This document shows, piece by piece, positions 1 through 8,743 of a stretch of DNA of 64,000 nt. A program made the position numbers and the translations under genes. The notes below the pieces were generated by a model. The model was not told the origin of the DNA, made no database searches, and saw only the letters and a list, made by a program, of their open reading frames with translations. The first letter of the stretch is position 1, and the number at the start of each line of letters is the position of its first letter. Origin of the DNA: MGIIb-P sp963934015 (GTDB taxonomy: Archaea > Thermoplasmatota > Poseidoniia > Poseidoniales > Thalassarchaeaceae); contig CAWVWT010000006.1 of the NCBI GenBank assembly GCA_963934015.1, positions 10,081 through 74,080 of the forward strand, given 5' to 3'.

Positions 1-1
1 T

Positions 2-3000
2 GATGGCACAACCAGTCGTACGACTGTTGATTCAAACGGTGATGTTGGGCGGGGTTGCTCAATCATCATCGATTATCGTGGTTTCGCCCGAGTGGCCTAT
101 CTCGATGTTGATGAATCTGCACTCAAAGTGGCTAGGGAGAGCGATTACACTCCATCACTCGGATATTATTGGATGGTCCGAACATTGGTCAATGATGTGA
201 CAATCACCTCGGCACCTGAAATTGCAATCTACAGTAATGGTTCGATTGCCATTGCATATCGTGATGCAGATACTGGTGGCTTGGATTTGATGCGATATAC
301 TGGTTCGTGGTGGCGCCACACCGACATGGTAATCGGAGGAGCCGCTGAGGATATTGTACTCAATATCGATGTCAATGATATACTGTATCTATCCTTTGTC
401 GATACCATCAACGAACGGGTAGCCGTGATATCTCTGGAAGAAGATGACCGAACCTTCTCTGTGGTCGATGAAGGTGAAGGCATTGGACAACCACTCGGGC
501 ATCACCTAGATGCGACCACTCGAGCACAACTCGTCTATGGCATCGAGAATGGCACCGGTCTACGAATCGTTCGTGATCTGACCGGGCGTGATGATGGTCG
601 AATCGCTCCGGATCCCCTTCTTGTTCTTCAAACAAATGAATCCACTGATTTTGGTACAGGCGCCAACGCTGATGGTGATTACAATGCCGATGGATATAGT
701 GACCTCATCTATGGTGAGCCTGGAGCAGACAATGACACAGGCAAGGTCCACTTGCACTATGGTTCAGTAGACGGTTATGCTGCAATTCCTGACCTCACAC
801 TCTTCGGCCTTCACGAAGGTGCACGCTTTGGCAGTTCTCTAGCAATGGTTGGAGATGCGGACGGCAACGGTTACGATGACATACTTGTTGGTGCACCTAA
901 TCAGAATAATGACACTGGAAACACAACCGGTGCCGTGCTATTGTATTCTGGATTTGTGACAGGCATGACTTCGATTCCTACTTGGGTCGAATCCGGCAAT
1001 ACGATTGATGGTTTATTCGGCGCCAATGTTGAAGCTGCAGGTGATGTCAATGCTGACGGATATAGTGACCTGATGGTCAGCGAAATGGGTTGGGTAGGAT
1101 CAGATCAAGGACTTGGTCGCGTGCATATCTACCTCGGAAATACAACCCTACAAACAGAATCTACTACCATCACAGGGCATGCGGTTAACCTCATTCTCGG
1201 GTATGCCATTCTAGGTGTAGGGGATTCCAACGGCGATGGTTTCGATGACATTGTTATTGGCAGTTCAAAGGATCAAACCGCAGTCTCAGGCCGTGGAAGC
1301 GCCCAAATTCACCTTGGCAGTGTGACTGGTATATCCTCAACAGCGAACCAAACATGGTCAGTGATGACTCAATGGACTCTATTTGGCAATTCACTGAGTG
1401 CACTTGGAGACATCAATGATGATGGATATGATGACCTTGCAATTAGCGAGATATCAGCAGACCCAGCCCTACTATGGATTTTCCATGGTGGCCCCAATGG
1501 CTATCCAACCAATCCTACCACACAAATCGAAATCAGTAACGGCTGGGGTTGGAACATTCAGGCTGCCGGTGACATCAACGATGATGGAATCAGCGATTTC
1601 CTCATTGGCAACGTTCAGGGTGAAATTGAACTTGTTCCCGGAACGAACACGAGTGAACTTGTAGATCCAACGGCCGATTTCTACACACGTAACGAAGGTG
1701 TCAATTCCCAACTCGGTCGTATTCTGTCGGCCGGTGGAGACGCCGACCGCGATGGAACACACGAATTCATCTACGCCAGCACTACACGCATGAATGATGG
1801 AACCACCACTGGTGGTTCAATCGTTATCATGGAGACACGAGATTGGGAACTTTCTGATTTACCGTTCGACTTCACCGTCAACGATCTTGACCTCGCCGTA
1901 GATGCGCAAGGTCGCACCCAATTACTTCTGGACACTGACGAAGGATACTATCACTATGAACGCGCTAACGAATTGCTCACCTCCTCTGACCCTTGGGGGA
2001 TGAATGACTTCGGTCAAGTTCCCAGTGCGGCCATGGTCGTGAGTCCTGCCGGCCAGCCGACAATCATCATCTCAGATGGCGCTGGTGTTGATTTCAATCA
2101 GGCTGCTGGCACGATTTTCCTATCGAATGAGGTGCTGAGTGGGGGTTTGGCTTCACACGGTAGTATCGTTGCACCGGTACCAGGCCGTTCGATGGCCGCT
2201 TTCCATTTCTCATTCGACTCAGGTACGGATTCCATTGTCTTCGTAAATCAAACGAATACTGCAATTGACACCGAAATACTCTCTACTGACAGTACGGCCA
2301 TCCAGCAGGACATCGTCCTCCTTGTTGATTCAAGCAATACCCCTCATATCGTGTGGAGAAATGTTGACACAAACGAAATAGAAATTGCAGTACAGAATGG
2401 TTCTACATGGAATCAAACTACCATCGCAACCGATGCAAATGGTATCCAATTTGGTGCTGTTATGGCCGACAACGGCAGCATTGGTTTGATGTACCGACAT
2501 GACACATTTGGCTTAATCACCGAATGGCTAGAGGGGGACACTGACAATTGGTCTGTTACTGAATCGACCGCTCTTTCAAGCAATGGGACACTTGTCGACG
2601 GCGAGGCAATCGTCCGCCTCTCTGGTTCCGCGCTTGAAGTCGTCTGGTCGGACAACAATTCACATTGGCATCATCAGTTCAGTGAGTCTGGTTCGGTGAC
2701 CAATCAAAGTATGCCATCATTGAATTCAACAGGGTACATAAATTCCCCAGAATTCACTTCAGACGGATTAATCATTCCTGGCCATCTTGGCAACACCTCT
2801 AGTTCACATGTGTTCATTGATTCTACAGGTTACCGTGAGGTAAATCTCAATTGCGCGTGGGGCGACATTGAATTGCTAACTGATGCTTCTGGAGAAGATT
2901 GGGTACTCTGTCCCGATTCGTCAAGCACGTTAACAATCAACACAATCGAGGGTCACCAACTCATTGAATTCGCCTCAACATCTTTGCAGACTTATTCCGC

Positions 3001-6000
3001 CCCCGCTGCGACCATTGATTCGAACGGCACTTGGCACATCTTGGTTGAGAGTACCACCTCCGCTGGAGCTTTTGTTGGGATCATTCATGGATTGGCAGAC
3101 ACTGATCGTGATTTCATTCCAGACATGATGGACGACCTCCCTGAATTCGGTGGTCAGTGGACTGATTCCGATGGCGATGGTTATGGCGAGAATCCGGATG
3201 CACCTAGTGTCGACCAATGCCCAACAATCGTTGGTTACAGTGCCTACGGTCACCATGGTTGTGGTGACATCGATGGTGATGGATTCGCCAATGCTGTCGA
3301 CGATTGTACAAACAGCGGTAAATCCTGGCGCGACACATTTGGGTGCGGGGATCACGATGGTGACGGTTGGTCGACTGCCACAGGTGCAGCCGGGTGGGAT
3401 GGTGATAGGTATCCGACAAACTGGATGCAAGCCCTCGATACAGATGGTGACGGTCGTCCAGATAATCATGGTCCCGATTGCTGTGGCGGGGGGTATCCTG
3501 ATGAATTTCCGCTAGACCCACAGCAATGGGTCGATGCAGATGGTGATGGCTGGGGTGACAATTCCAGTGCACCGACTGGTGACAAATGCCCTGGCTTTGA
3601 TGGCGGTTCGATTTACGATAGAGGTGGCTGCCTTGACAGCGATGGTGATGGTTGGTCCGATCCTGAACCGCCAACTTCCTCAAACCCATACGGCTGGACT
3701 TACAACGTAACGCGTTGTTACAATTCCTGGGTGGATGATGAAGATAATACACATGCTGCCGGTGAACACTGTGCTGATTTGTTCCCTTGGGCACCTGATG
3801 ATACCTCAGCAGAGAATCTCTGTGGTACTCTATGTCATCACCAATGGGGCGATCGTGATGGAGACGGTTTTGGTGACAACGCTTCAGAAGATGCTTGGAA
3901 CCGTGATGCCTTCCCCCTCGATGGAACACAGCATACCGATTCTGATGAGGATGGATATGGAGACAATATAGATGGGAATAATGCCGATGATTGCCCAATC
4001 ATATGGGGTAACTCTACGGTTGACAAGAATGGCTGTACAGATACCGATGGTGACGGACATTCCGACATATACTCATACGACATCAATGCCGAGAGTGGCC
4101 TTCGCGAAAATGAGCTTGGAGATGCCCTTCCAAACGACCCCAACCAGTGGCGTGACCGGGATGGAGACGGCTTTGGTGAGAACTCAGTGGGCGACTGGGA
4201 CCGTTGCTTCGAAATCCCTGGTGCATTACTCGGTGTTCCGGGTCCAGGTTGCCCGATGGCTGTAGGGGATGAAGATGGTGACAATATCCCTGACGAAGAT
4301 GATTTGTGCCCAAGTACACCAGAGGGAGAGAGTGCAAACACCGATGGTTGTTCACCTTCTCAAATCGACACCGATGGTGACAATGTGTACGACGACGTCG
4401 ACATTTGTCCAAATACTCCAACAACCGAACTCGCAAACAGTGTTGGTTGTTCTTCCTCACAAACTGATATCGACACCGATGGTGATGGTGTCAATGATGT
4501 AGATGCAAATGCCGATCAACTCGACATGTGTCCTAACACCGTTGAGGATGATTACGAAAATGTCGATGCAAATGGATGCGCTCCTTCTCAACTAGACACA
4601 GATGGTGACGGTGTTACTGATGATTTAGATCTCTGCCCAGATACAACTTCGGGTGCTACAGTGACAGCTGAAGGTTGCATTGTTGCCGGAGCCGATACGG
4701 ATGGCGATGGTGTTGAGGATGTAGTCGATGCTTTCCCGGCAGATGCCACACAGTGGGCCGATAATGATGGAGATGGATTTGGTGACAATTGGGCTGACCA
4801 AGGTGCAGAATGGCTACGAGATGGTACACCTGGACAATGGGTTGAAAATGCAACCACACCTGATTATTGCCCAGTAGAATCAGGACAATCCATTGGGTTG
4901 ATTTCAGGATGTTTAGACACAGATGGTGATGGATGGGCTGACATATACCCGCAGAGATGGATCGATGTTAATGAGTGGGAATGGGGAATTATCTTTGATA
5001 AATGGCCCAATGATTCTACACAATGGCTGGACACAGATGGCGATGGATTCGGTGACAATGAATCTGGAACCAATGGGGATTACTGTATAGGTCAGCCTGG
5101 TGTTGCTGACCATGACGATACAGGACAACATGAGAATGGTTGTCCACCTCTTGATGCTGATAATGATGGAATCTACAATTCCGTTGACCAATGTCAAGGA
5201 ACTGTGACCAATTCTACTGTAGACTCCAACGGTTGTGCTGAATCCCAACGCGATTCTGATGGCGATTCTGTTAAGGATGACAAAGACGATTGTCCAGGGA
5301 CCCCCGCTAAGGACAGTTTTAGAGTCGATGACTTTGGTTGCACTGAAGACCAATTACAGGGGGAGGAAAGTGTTGCGTTGATGGATGGGCCGATGAAGTA
5401 CGTCGTAATCGGGTTAGGAGCATTCGTAGCCATTGCCATTCTCATGCTTGTCATTCGTCGAATACGTGGCGGCGGCATCGATTGGGATGACGATGAAGAG
5501 GAAGACATCTACGAAGATGATGATGGTGGCGACTGGAATCCATTCGGGTCCGGATCGAGTGCAACACCCACGAAATCATTTGCAGATTCACAACCTTCAC
5601 GCAGCCCACCACCCAGCGCCCCACCATCGGCTCCTAATCGGGCTCCATCTGGTGGCGGCACCCAAGGACCCCCTGCCAGAAGCCGTGGACCGCCCACAGG
5701 TCCATCTGGTAGGGTATCAGGTCCACCGGCGGCGGGCACATCTATCCCACGAGGGCCATCACGTACGCCAGGCCAATCCAAACCAGGTTTGCGCCCAAGC
5801 ACAGGCCCGGAGCAAGAAATTAGTCCAGTACCAGTCGGCCCCACTCGCAAAACTCGTCGCACGGCAGTAACATCACCAGCAACCGACGAGCGCCCCGTTC
5901 GCAAGACCCGCAAGACTTCGACTAGCCCTACTACTGAAACACAAGATCCGCCCCGTAAGACTCGCCGAACAGCAGCGCCAGCAAAGCGATCTCGCCGACG

Positions 6001-6187
6001 CAAGGCAAGTTCATCTTTCGATGATCTCTTTGGTTCTGACGAGAAGGCCGATTTCGATACTGCCGTCATCTCTGCCAAAGAACGGCTAATCGTCGGTGAT
6101 TCAGAGCAAAGCGTACTCGCCCGTCTCCAATCTGAGGGCTGGAATGTCAAGCAATCCAAACACATCCTCGGCCAGTCTCGGCCCTGA
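2..6187 (+). CDS. Giant surface protein with FG-GAP and thrombospondin type-3 repeats (5' partial)
   Basis: The reading frame is open from the first complete codon, so the N-terminus and any signal peptide lie upstream of the window; about 2060 residues are visible. From about base 640 to 1650 there are FG-GAP/VCBS-type repeats with Ca-binding loops such as DADGNGYDD and DINDDGYDD, as in integrin-alpha-like beta-propellers. From about 3100 to 5340 there is a long run of thrombospondin type-3 loops (DTDGDGV.DD.D.CP). One membrane segment is encoded at about 5398-5455. It is followed by an acidic stretch, a long Pro/Ser/Arg-rich cytoplasmic tail and a short helical C-terminal module. By inference this is a calcium-stabilised, type I membrane-anchored extracellular protein for adhesion or substrate binding. 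The exact ligand cannot be read from sequence. Confidence 0.88.
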   Translation, partial: DGTTSRTTVDSNGDVGRGCSIIIDYRGFARVAYLDVDESALKVARESDYTPSLGYYWMVRTLVNDVTITSAPEIAIYSNGSIAIAYRDADTGGLDLMRYTGSWWRHTDMVIGGAAEDIVLNIDVNDILYLSFVDTINERVAVISLEEDDRTFSVVDEGEGIGQPLGHHLDATTRAQLVYGIENGTGLRIVRDLTGRDDGRIAPDPLLVLQTNESTDFGTGANADGDYNADGYSDLIYGEPGADNDTGKVHLHYGSVDGYAAIPDLTLFGLHEGARFGSSLAMVGDADGNGYDDILVGAPNQNNDTGNTTGAVLLYSGFVTGMTSIPTWVESGNTIDGLFGANVEAAGDVNADGYSDLMVSEMGWVGSDQGLGRVHIYLGNTTLQTESTTITGHAVNLILGYAILGVGDSNGDGFDDIVIGSSKDQTAVSGRGSAQIHLGSVTGISSTANQTWSVMTQWTLFGNSLSALGDINDDGYDDLAISEISADPALLWIFHGGPNGYPTNPTTQIEISNGWGWNIQAAGDINDDGISDFLIGNVQGEIELVPGTNTSELVDPTADFYTRNEGVNSQLGRILSAGGDADRDGTHEFIYASTTRMNDGTTTGGSIVIMETRDWELSDLPFDFTVNDLDLAVDAQGRTQLLLDTDEGYYHYERANELLTSSDPWGMNDFGQVPSAAMVVSPAGQPTIIISDGAGVDFNQAAGTIFLSNEVLSGGLASHGSIVAPVPGRSMAAFHFSFDSGTDSIVFVNQTNTAIDTEILSTDSTAIQQDIVLLVDSSNTPHIVWRNVDTNEIEIAVQNGSTWNQTTIATDANGIQFGAVMADNGSIGLMYRHDTFGLITEWLEGDTDNWSVTESTALSSNGTLVDGEAIVRLSGSALEVVWSDNNSHWHHQFSESGSVTNQSMPSLNSTGYINSPEFTSDGLIIPGHLGNTSSSHVFIDSTGYREVNLNCAWGDIELLTDASGEDWVLCPDSSSTLTINTIEGHQLIEFASTSLQTYSAPAATIDSNGTWHILVESTTSAGAFVGIIHGLADTDRDFIPDMMDDLPEFGGQWTDSDGDGYGENPDAPSVDQCPTIVGYSAYGHHGCGDIDGDGFANAVDDCTNSGKSWRDTFGCGDHDGDGWSTATGAAGWDGDRYPTNWMQALDTDGDGRPDNHGPDCCGGGYPDEFPLDPQQWVDADGDGWGDNSSAPTGDKCPGFDGGSIYDRGGCLDSDGDGWSDPEPPTSSNPYGWTYNVTRCYNSWVDDEDNTHAAGEHCADLFPWAPDDTSAENLCGTLCHHQWGDRDGDGFGDNASEDAWNRDAFPLDGTQHTDSDEDGYGDNIDGNNADDCPIIWGNSTVDKNGCTDTDGDGHSDIYSYDINAESGLRENELGDALPNDPNQWRDRDGDGFGENSVGDWDRCFEIPGALLGVPGPGCPMAVGDEDGDNIPDEDDLCPSTPEGESANTDGCSPSQIDTDGDNVYDDVDICPNTPTTELANSVGCSSSQTDIDTDGDGVNDVDANADQLDMCPNTVEDDYENVDANGCAPSQLDTDGDGVTDDLDLCPDTTSGATVTAEGCIVAGADTDGDGVEDVVDAFPADATQWADNDGDGFGDNWADQGAEWLRDGTPGQWVENATTPDYCPVESGQSIGLISGCLDTDGDGWADIYPQRWIDVNEWEWGIIFDKWPNDSTQWLDTDGDGFGDNESGTNGDYCIGQPGVADHDDTGQHENGCPPLDADNDGIYNSVDQCQGTVTNSTVDSNGCAESQRDSDGDSVKDDKDDCPGTPAKDSFRVDDFGCTEDQLQGEESVALMDGPMKYVVIGLGAFVAIAILMLVIRRIRGGGIDWDDDEEEDIYEDDDGGDWNPFGSGSSATPTKSFADSQPSRSPPPSAPPSAPNRAPSGGGTQGPPARSRGPPTGPSGRVSGPPAAGTSIPRGPSRTPGQSKPGLRPSTGPEQEISPVPVGPTRKTRRTAVTSPATDERPVRKTRKTSTSPTTETQDPPRKTRRTAAPAKRSRRRKASSSFDDLFGSDEKADFDTAVISAKERLIVGDSEQSVLARLQSEGWNVKQSKHILGQSRP

Positions 6188-6203
6188 CGCGTGTACGCAT
6201 GAG

Positions 6204-6220
6204 CGCCGTCTGCGACGGCG
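6204..6220 (+). other. Intergenic hairpin (7-bp stem, 3-nt loop)
   Basis: The arms CGCCGTC and GACGGCG are perfectly complementary around a TGC loop. The hairpin lies 17 bases after the giant surface-protein stop and about 48 bases before the next start. It has no T-run. It may be an mRNA 3'-end structure or processing site, but its role is unknown. Confidence 0.5.
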
Positions 6221-6267
6221 TCAACCTATTGAGTGGCCTTCGCTGCGCTTGGTGCAGGTGACAATAG

Positions 6268-7575
6268 ATGGCGGGTGACGAAGAGCTCCAAGGTGCCGTC
6301 CTTCCTGATGGGATTGAGGTCGACGAGACCTCAGCTTATTTCGGTATCACAGATTCGAGTGATCTCATCAACCGCCTTGCGGAAACCGACCGATTGAACG
6401 GTTTGGGTGAATTCCTTTCTATCACAGGAGATTTACTTCTCAAACAAGCAACGTTTGATTTTGAGACTGCTGCAACCCGATTGGAGGTTGAGGGTGGAGA
6501 AATTTATTGGTTGCTTTCCGGACCATTTGGATTACTCTCATGGACTGACCCGATTCGAGTGTATCTAGGTCAAGAAGATTCGATGGGTAATTCAGGTGGT
6601 GCTGATCCCGGAATAGCCCCGACAGAGAAAGATGCCCTTGAAGCGTTTAATGACCCCTTCCGATTGCTGAAGATGCTTGCAATAGGACATATTTGTGGTG
6701 GTTTGCAAGAATTAGACCAATATCTTGCAAACTTCGAATCGTGGCTACAGGATGTCGATGGAAACAAGGTTCGATTCCTCGCATTGCATCAACAAATCAA
6801 CAGTGTGTTGCGAGAAACCCAAGGGGGCGGAGATGCCTCCAGCCTCTCTTCACTGACAGGAGGGCCGGTTACCAAGGCATCAGTCCAAGCTCCTGAAGGT
6901 GTGCAGACCGTCGAGGCAAAACCGGAACCCGAGCCGATTGTAGTACCCGAACCGGAACCCGAGCCGATTGTAGTACCCGAACCGGAACCCGAGCCGATTG
7001 TAGTACCCGAACCTGAACCAATGGTTGTCCCTATTCCTATAATCGAGCCTGAACCAGAGTCTGTGCCCGAACCAGAACCAGCACCACCCGAAGTGAGCAT
7101 TGCTTCAGCCTTTGATACACCGCTCAGTACTCATGAAGTCCGCGAAGCCTTTGATGACATGGATGCCAACAAAGATGGCGTTATTTCCGCTGAAGAATTC
7201 CGTGCATCCCCGGTCATTGCAAAACTGCCTGATGAGGTACAACAAGAAATGTTTGAGAGTATCGATATCAACAAAGATGAAGTTCTGCAATATGATGAAT
7301 TTACCACGGCAGCTGAGGTGAAAACAAATGTCCCCTTCCTTGCTCCAAAGCGTGCCCCCGTCGCTCAACCGGTTCGAAAACCGATCCAAGTTCCAGCTCA
7401 GCCAATTCATGCTGTACCCCAAGTTATGGTGCCACCCGCTTCTCCGGACGGACGAAAGAGAACAGGCATACCCGGTGTTCATCACATTCTTCAAACTGGA
7501 ATTTATTGTGGTGGTTGCAACATTGGTGTAGAACATCACTGGCGAAATTGCCCGATTTGTGGCACGCGCATTTAG
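6268..7575 (+). CDS. EF-hand protein with Pro-Glu repeat linker and C-terminal zinc ribbon
   Basis: This 435-residue protein has no signal peptide or membrane segment, so it is probably cytoplasmic. The first 200 residues are helical and not recognised. Residues about 218-275 form a Glu-Pro-rich linker containing a perfectly repeated ten-residue unit. Two EF-hand loops follow at about residues 293-304 (DMDANKDGVISAEEF) and 331-342 (DINKDEVLQYDEF). The C-terminus has two cysteine pairs (CGGC and CPIC) forming a probable zinc ribbon. It lies 80 bases downstream of the giant Ca-binding surface protein on the same strand, with a hairpin between them. A calcium-responsive adaptor role is inference; no enzyme domain is visible. 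Confidence 0.82.
   Translation: MAGDEELQGAVLPDGIEVDETSAYFGITDSSDLINRLAETDRLNGLGEFLSITGDLLLKQATFDFETAATRLEVEGGEIYWLLSGPFGLLSWTDPIRVYLGQEDSMGNSGGADPGIAPTEKDALEAFNDPFRLLKMLAIGHICGGLQELDQYLANFESWLQDVDGNKVRFLALHQQINSVLRETQGGGDASSLSSLTGGPVTKASVQAPEGVQTVEAKPEPEPIVVPEPEPEPIVVPEPEPEPIVVPEPEPMVVPIPIIEPEPESVPEPEPAPPEVSIASAFDTPLSTHEVREAFDDMDANKDGVISAEEFRASPVIAKLPDEVQQEMFESIDINKDEVLQYDEFTTAAEVKTNVPFLAPKRAPVAQPVRKPIQVPAQPIHAVPQVMVPPASPDGRKRTGIPGVHHILQTGIYCGGCNIGVEHHWRNCPICGTRI
6921..7010 (+). repeat. Three perfect tandem copies of a 30-bp unit
   Basis: Three identical 30-base copies start at 6921, 6951 and 6981 and encode a ten-residue Pro-Glu unit in the linker of the EF-hand protein. The absence of synonymous differences suggests recent slippage or gene conversion. 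Degenerate Glu-Pro continuation follows. Confidence 0.95.
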
Positions 7576-8621
7576 ATGCGAATATCGCCATCATCTAACA
7601 ACACAATATCGCCAACATTGACTGTGGGTTGTTTGATGACGCCAGTAACGTGGACTCCACAAGAAGAATGACCCCCTAAACTGGTGTTGTCTCCAAATGC
7701 AAAATAGCAGGTGCCTTGCACCTTTTCATCCTCAAGCACGTTACCAACCAATCGAGCCCTTGGATTCATGCCAAATCCGAATTCAGCAACGGTCCATACA
7801 TTTGGTTGCTGTTGTGGCTTAAGTTTTCGACTGGCCTCGACAAACATCGCTTTGACATCATCACTACCATCCCCTGTGATCTTTGTGACCATGCCTGCTT
7901 CTACCTTGATGGTCAAGGGCTTGCGTACAACTGCAGCATCCCAAGTACCATCGATGACGATGGTTCCTTCCATCGTTCCTTCCTTGGGCATAGCGAGAAT
8001 CTTTCCTGCGGGTAGATTGGTGACTTGACCTGGACGATTGCAAATGCCATTGTCGCCGAGTTCCCAACGTCCTGCAATCTCAAATGTGATATTTGTACCC
8101 GTATCGGTTTTCACCACAACCTTACGCTGGCGCTTGAGTGATTTCCCAAGTTGGGCGATTGCAGATTGCATGGCGTTGAAATCGGTAGTCATTCCACCTT
8201 CGATGAACATCTGCATGGTAATGCCTGGCATCGTTGCAATGCGTGTCCCTTCACGGCACGCTTGCATGCGTGCCCGTGTGTGGGTTAGAGAATAGCGTGT
8301 GGGCGCGAGAACAACATCTTGCTTGCGCATGAGTTCGGCAACAGGCGCGGGTGGCTCATCACCGTGGCGATGTGTGGTTGGCATCATGACCAATAGAACA
8401 CGATCAGAAATTCTCGCCGCCGCCTCGTAGAGTGCTTGGCCGATAGTCGAGGTATGTGGGTCGGTCACGATCAAAATATTCTCTTTTCGCTGAATCTGCA
8501 TGCATTCTCTGCAAACAGTATCTGCGGCGCGAGTCAACGCTTTCTCTGAAACCGTATCGAGTTCACCCTCGATTTCAGCGATGAAGATGTCATCATCATC
8601 ATCATCTTTTTTCCGTGCCAT
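7572..8621 (-). CDS. M29-like aminopeptidase family protein
   Basis: This 349-residue protein matches the thermophilic metalloprotease/aminopeptidase T family (M29, also related to NicX-type dioxygenases). The C-terminal half carries the family pattern: an EFGFGMNP motif near the first metal ligand, then VLEDEKVQGT, FAFGDN and GGHSSCGVH. The usual HxD pair near the end reads HVT, so one metal ligand may differ. The ATG at 8621 is chosen over an upstream in-frame start because it begins the MARKK sequence and leaves room for the divergent neighbour. The N-terminus is very acidic (six Asp in a row from a CAT/GAT triplet run). Its stop overlaps the stop of the convergent EF-hand gene by three bases. 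Substrate is unknown. Confidence 0.75.
   Translation of the reverse strand: MARKKDDDDDDIFIAEIEGELDTVSEKALTRAADTVCRECMQIQRKENILIVTDPHTSTIGQALYEAAARISDRVLLVMMPTTHRHGDEPPAPVAELMRKQDVVLAPTRYSLTHTRARMQACREGTRIATMPGITMQMFIEGGMTTDFNAMQSAIAQLGKSLKRQRKVVVKTDTGTNITFEIAGRWELGDNGICNRPGQVTNLPAGKILAMPKEGTMEGTIVIDGTWDAAVVRKPLTIKVEAGMVTKITGDGSDDVKAMFVEASRKLKPQQQPNVWTVAEFGFGMNPRARLVGNVLEDEKVQGTCYFAFGDNTSLGGHSSCGVHVTGVIKQPTVNVGDIVLLDDGDIRI
8591..8605. repeat. CAT trinucleotide run (5 copies)
   Basis: Five CAT triplets encode the poly-Asp stretch near the N-terminus of the M29-like protein. This is a potential slippage site. Confidence 0.8.
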
Positions 8622-8636
8622 TCCAGTCGTCTCCGT

Positions 8637-8652
8637 CCGCGCTGATGCGCGG
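8637..8652. other. Hairpin in divergent intergenic region
   Basis: CCGCGC and GCGCGG are perfect arms around a TGAT loop. It sits in the 5' region shared by the divergent M29-like gene and the beta-propeller lipoprotein gene, 16 bases upstream of the M29-like ATG, and could form in either leader RNA. Confidence 0.45.
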
Positions 8653-8743
8653 ATTACAGCCATCTCCCATGAATCCTGTGCCAATATGTGTTGATACACC
8701 ATTGACCGAGTCCACTATTAGGGACGAAGTATTGGCCATTTTC

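Noticed and set aside
2975..3998. Minus-strand frames of 164 and 264 residues opposite the thrombospondin repeats
   Set aside because: They are antisense shadows of repetitive GAT-rich codons and translate into His/Arg-rich low-complexity sequence with no domain.
3100..5340. Regular short repeats that might suggest a CRISPR array
   Set aside because: The repeats are in-frame, degenerate and encode Ca-binding loops; there are no constant repeats with unique spacers and no cas genes.
5509..6165. 218-residue minus-strand frame opposite the Pro-rich tail
   Set aside because: Antisense of a Pro/Arg-rich coding region; Gly/Val/Arg-rich product without motifs.
8615..8743. N-terminal extension of the beta-propeller protein frame
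   Set aside because: The extension would precede a clear lipoprotein signal peptide and overlap the start of the divergent M29-like gene.
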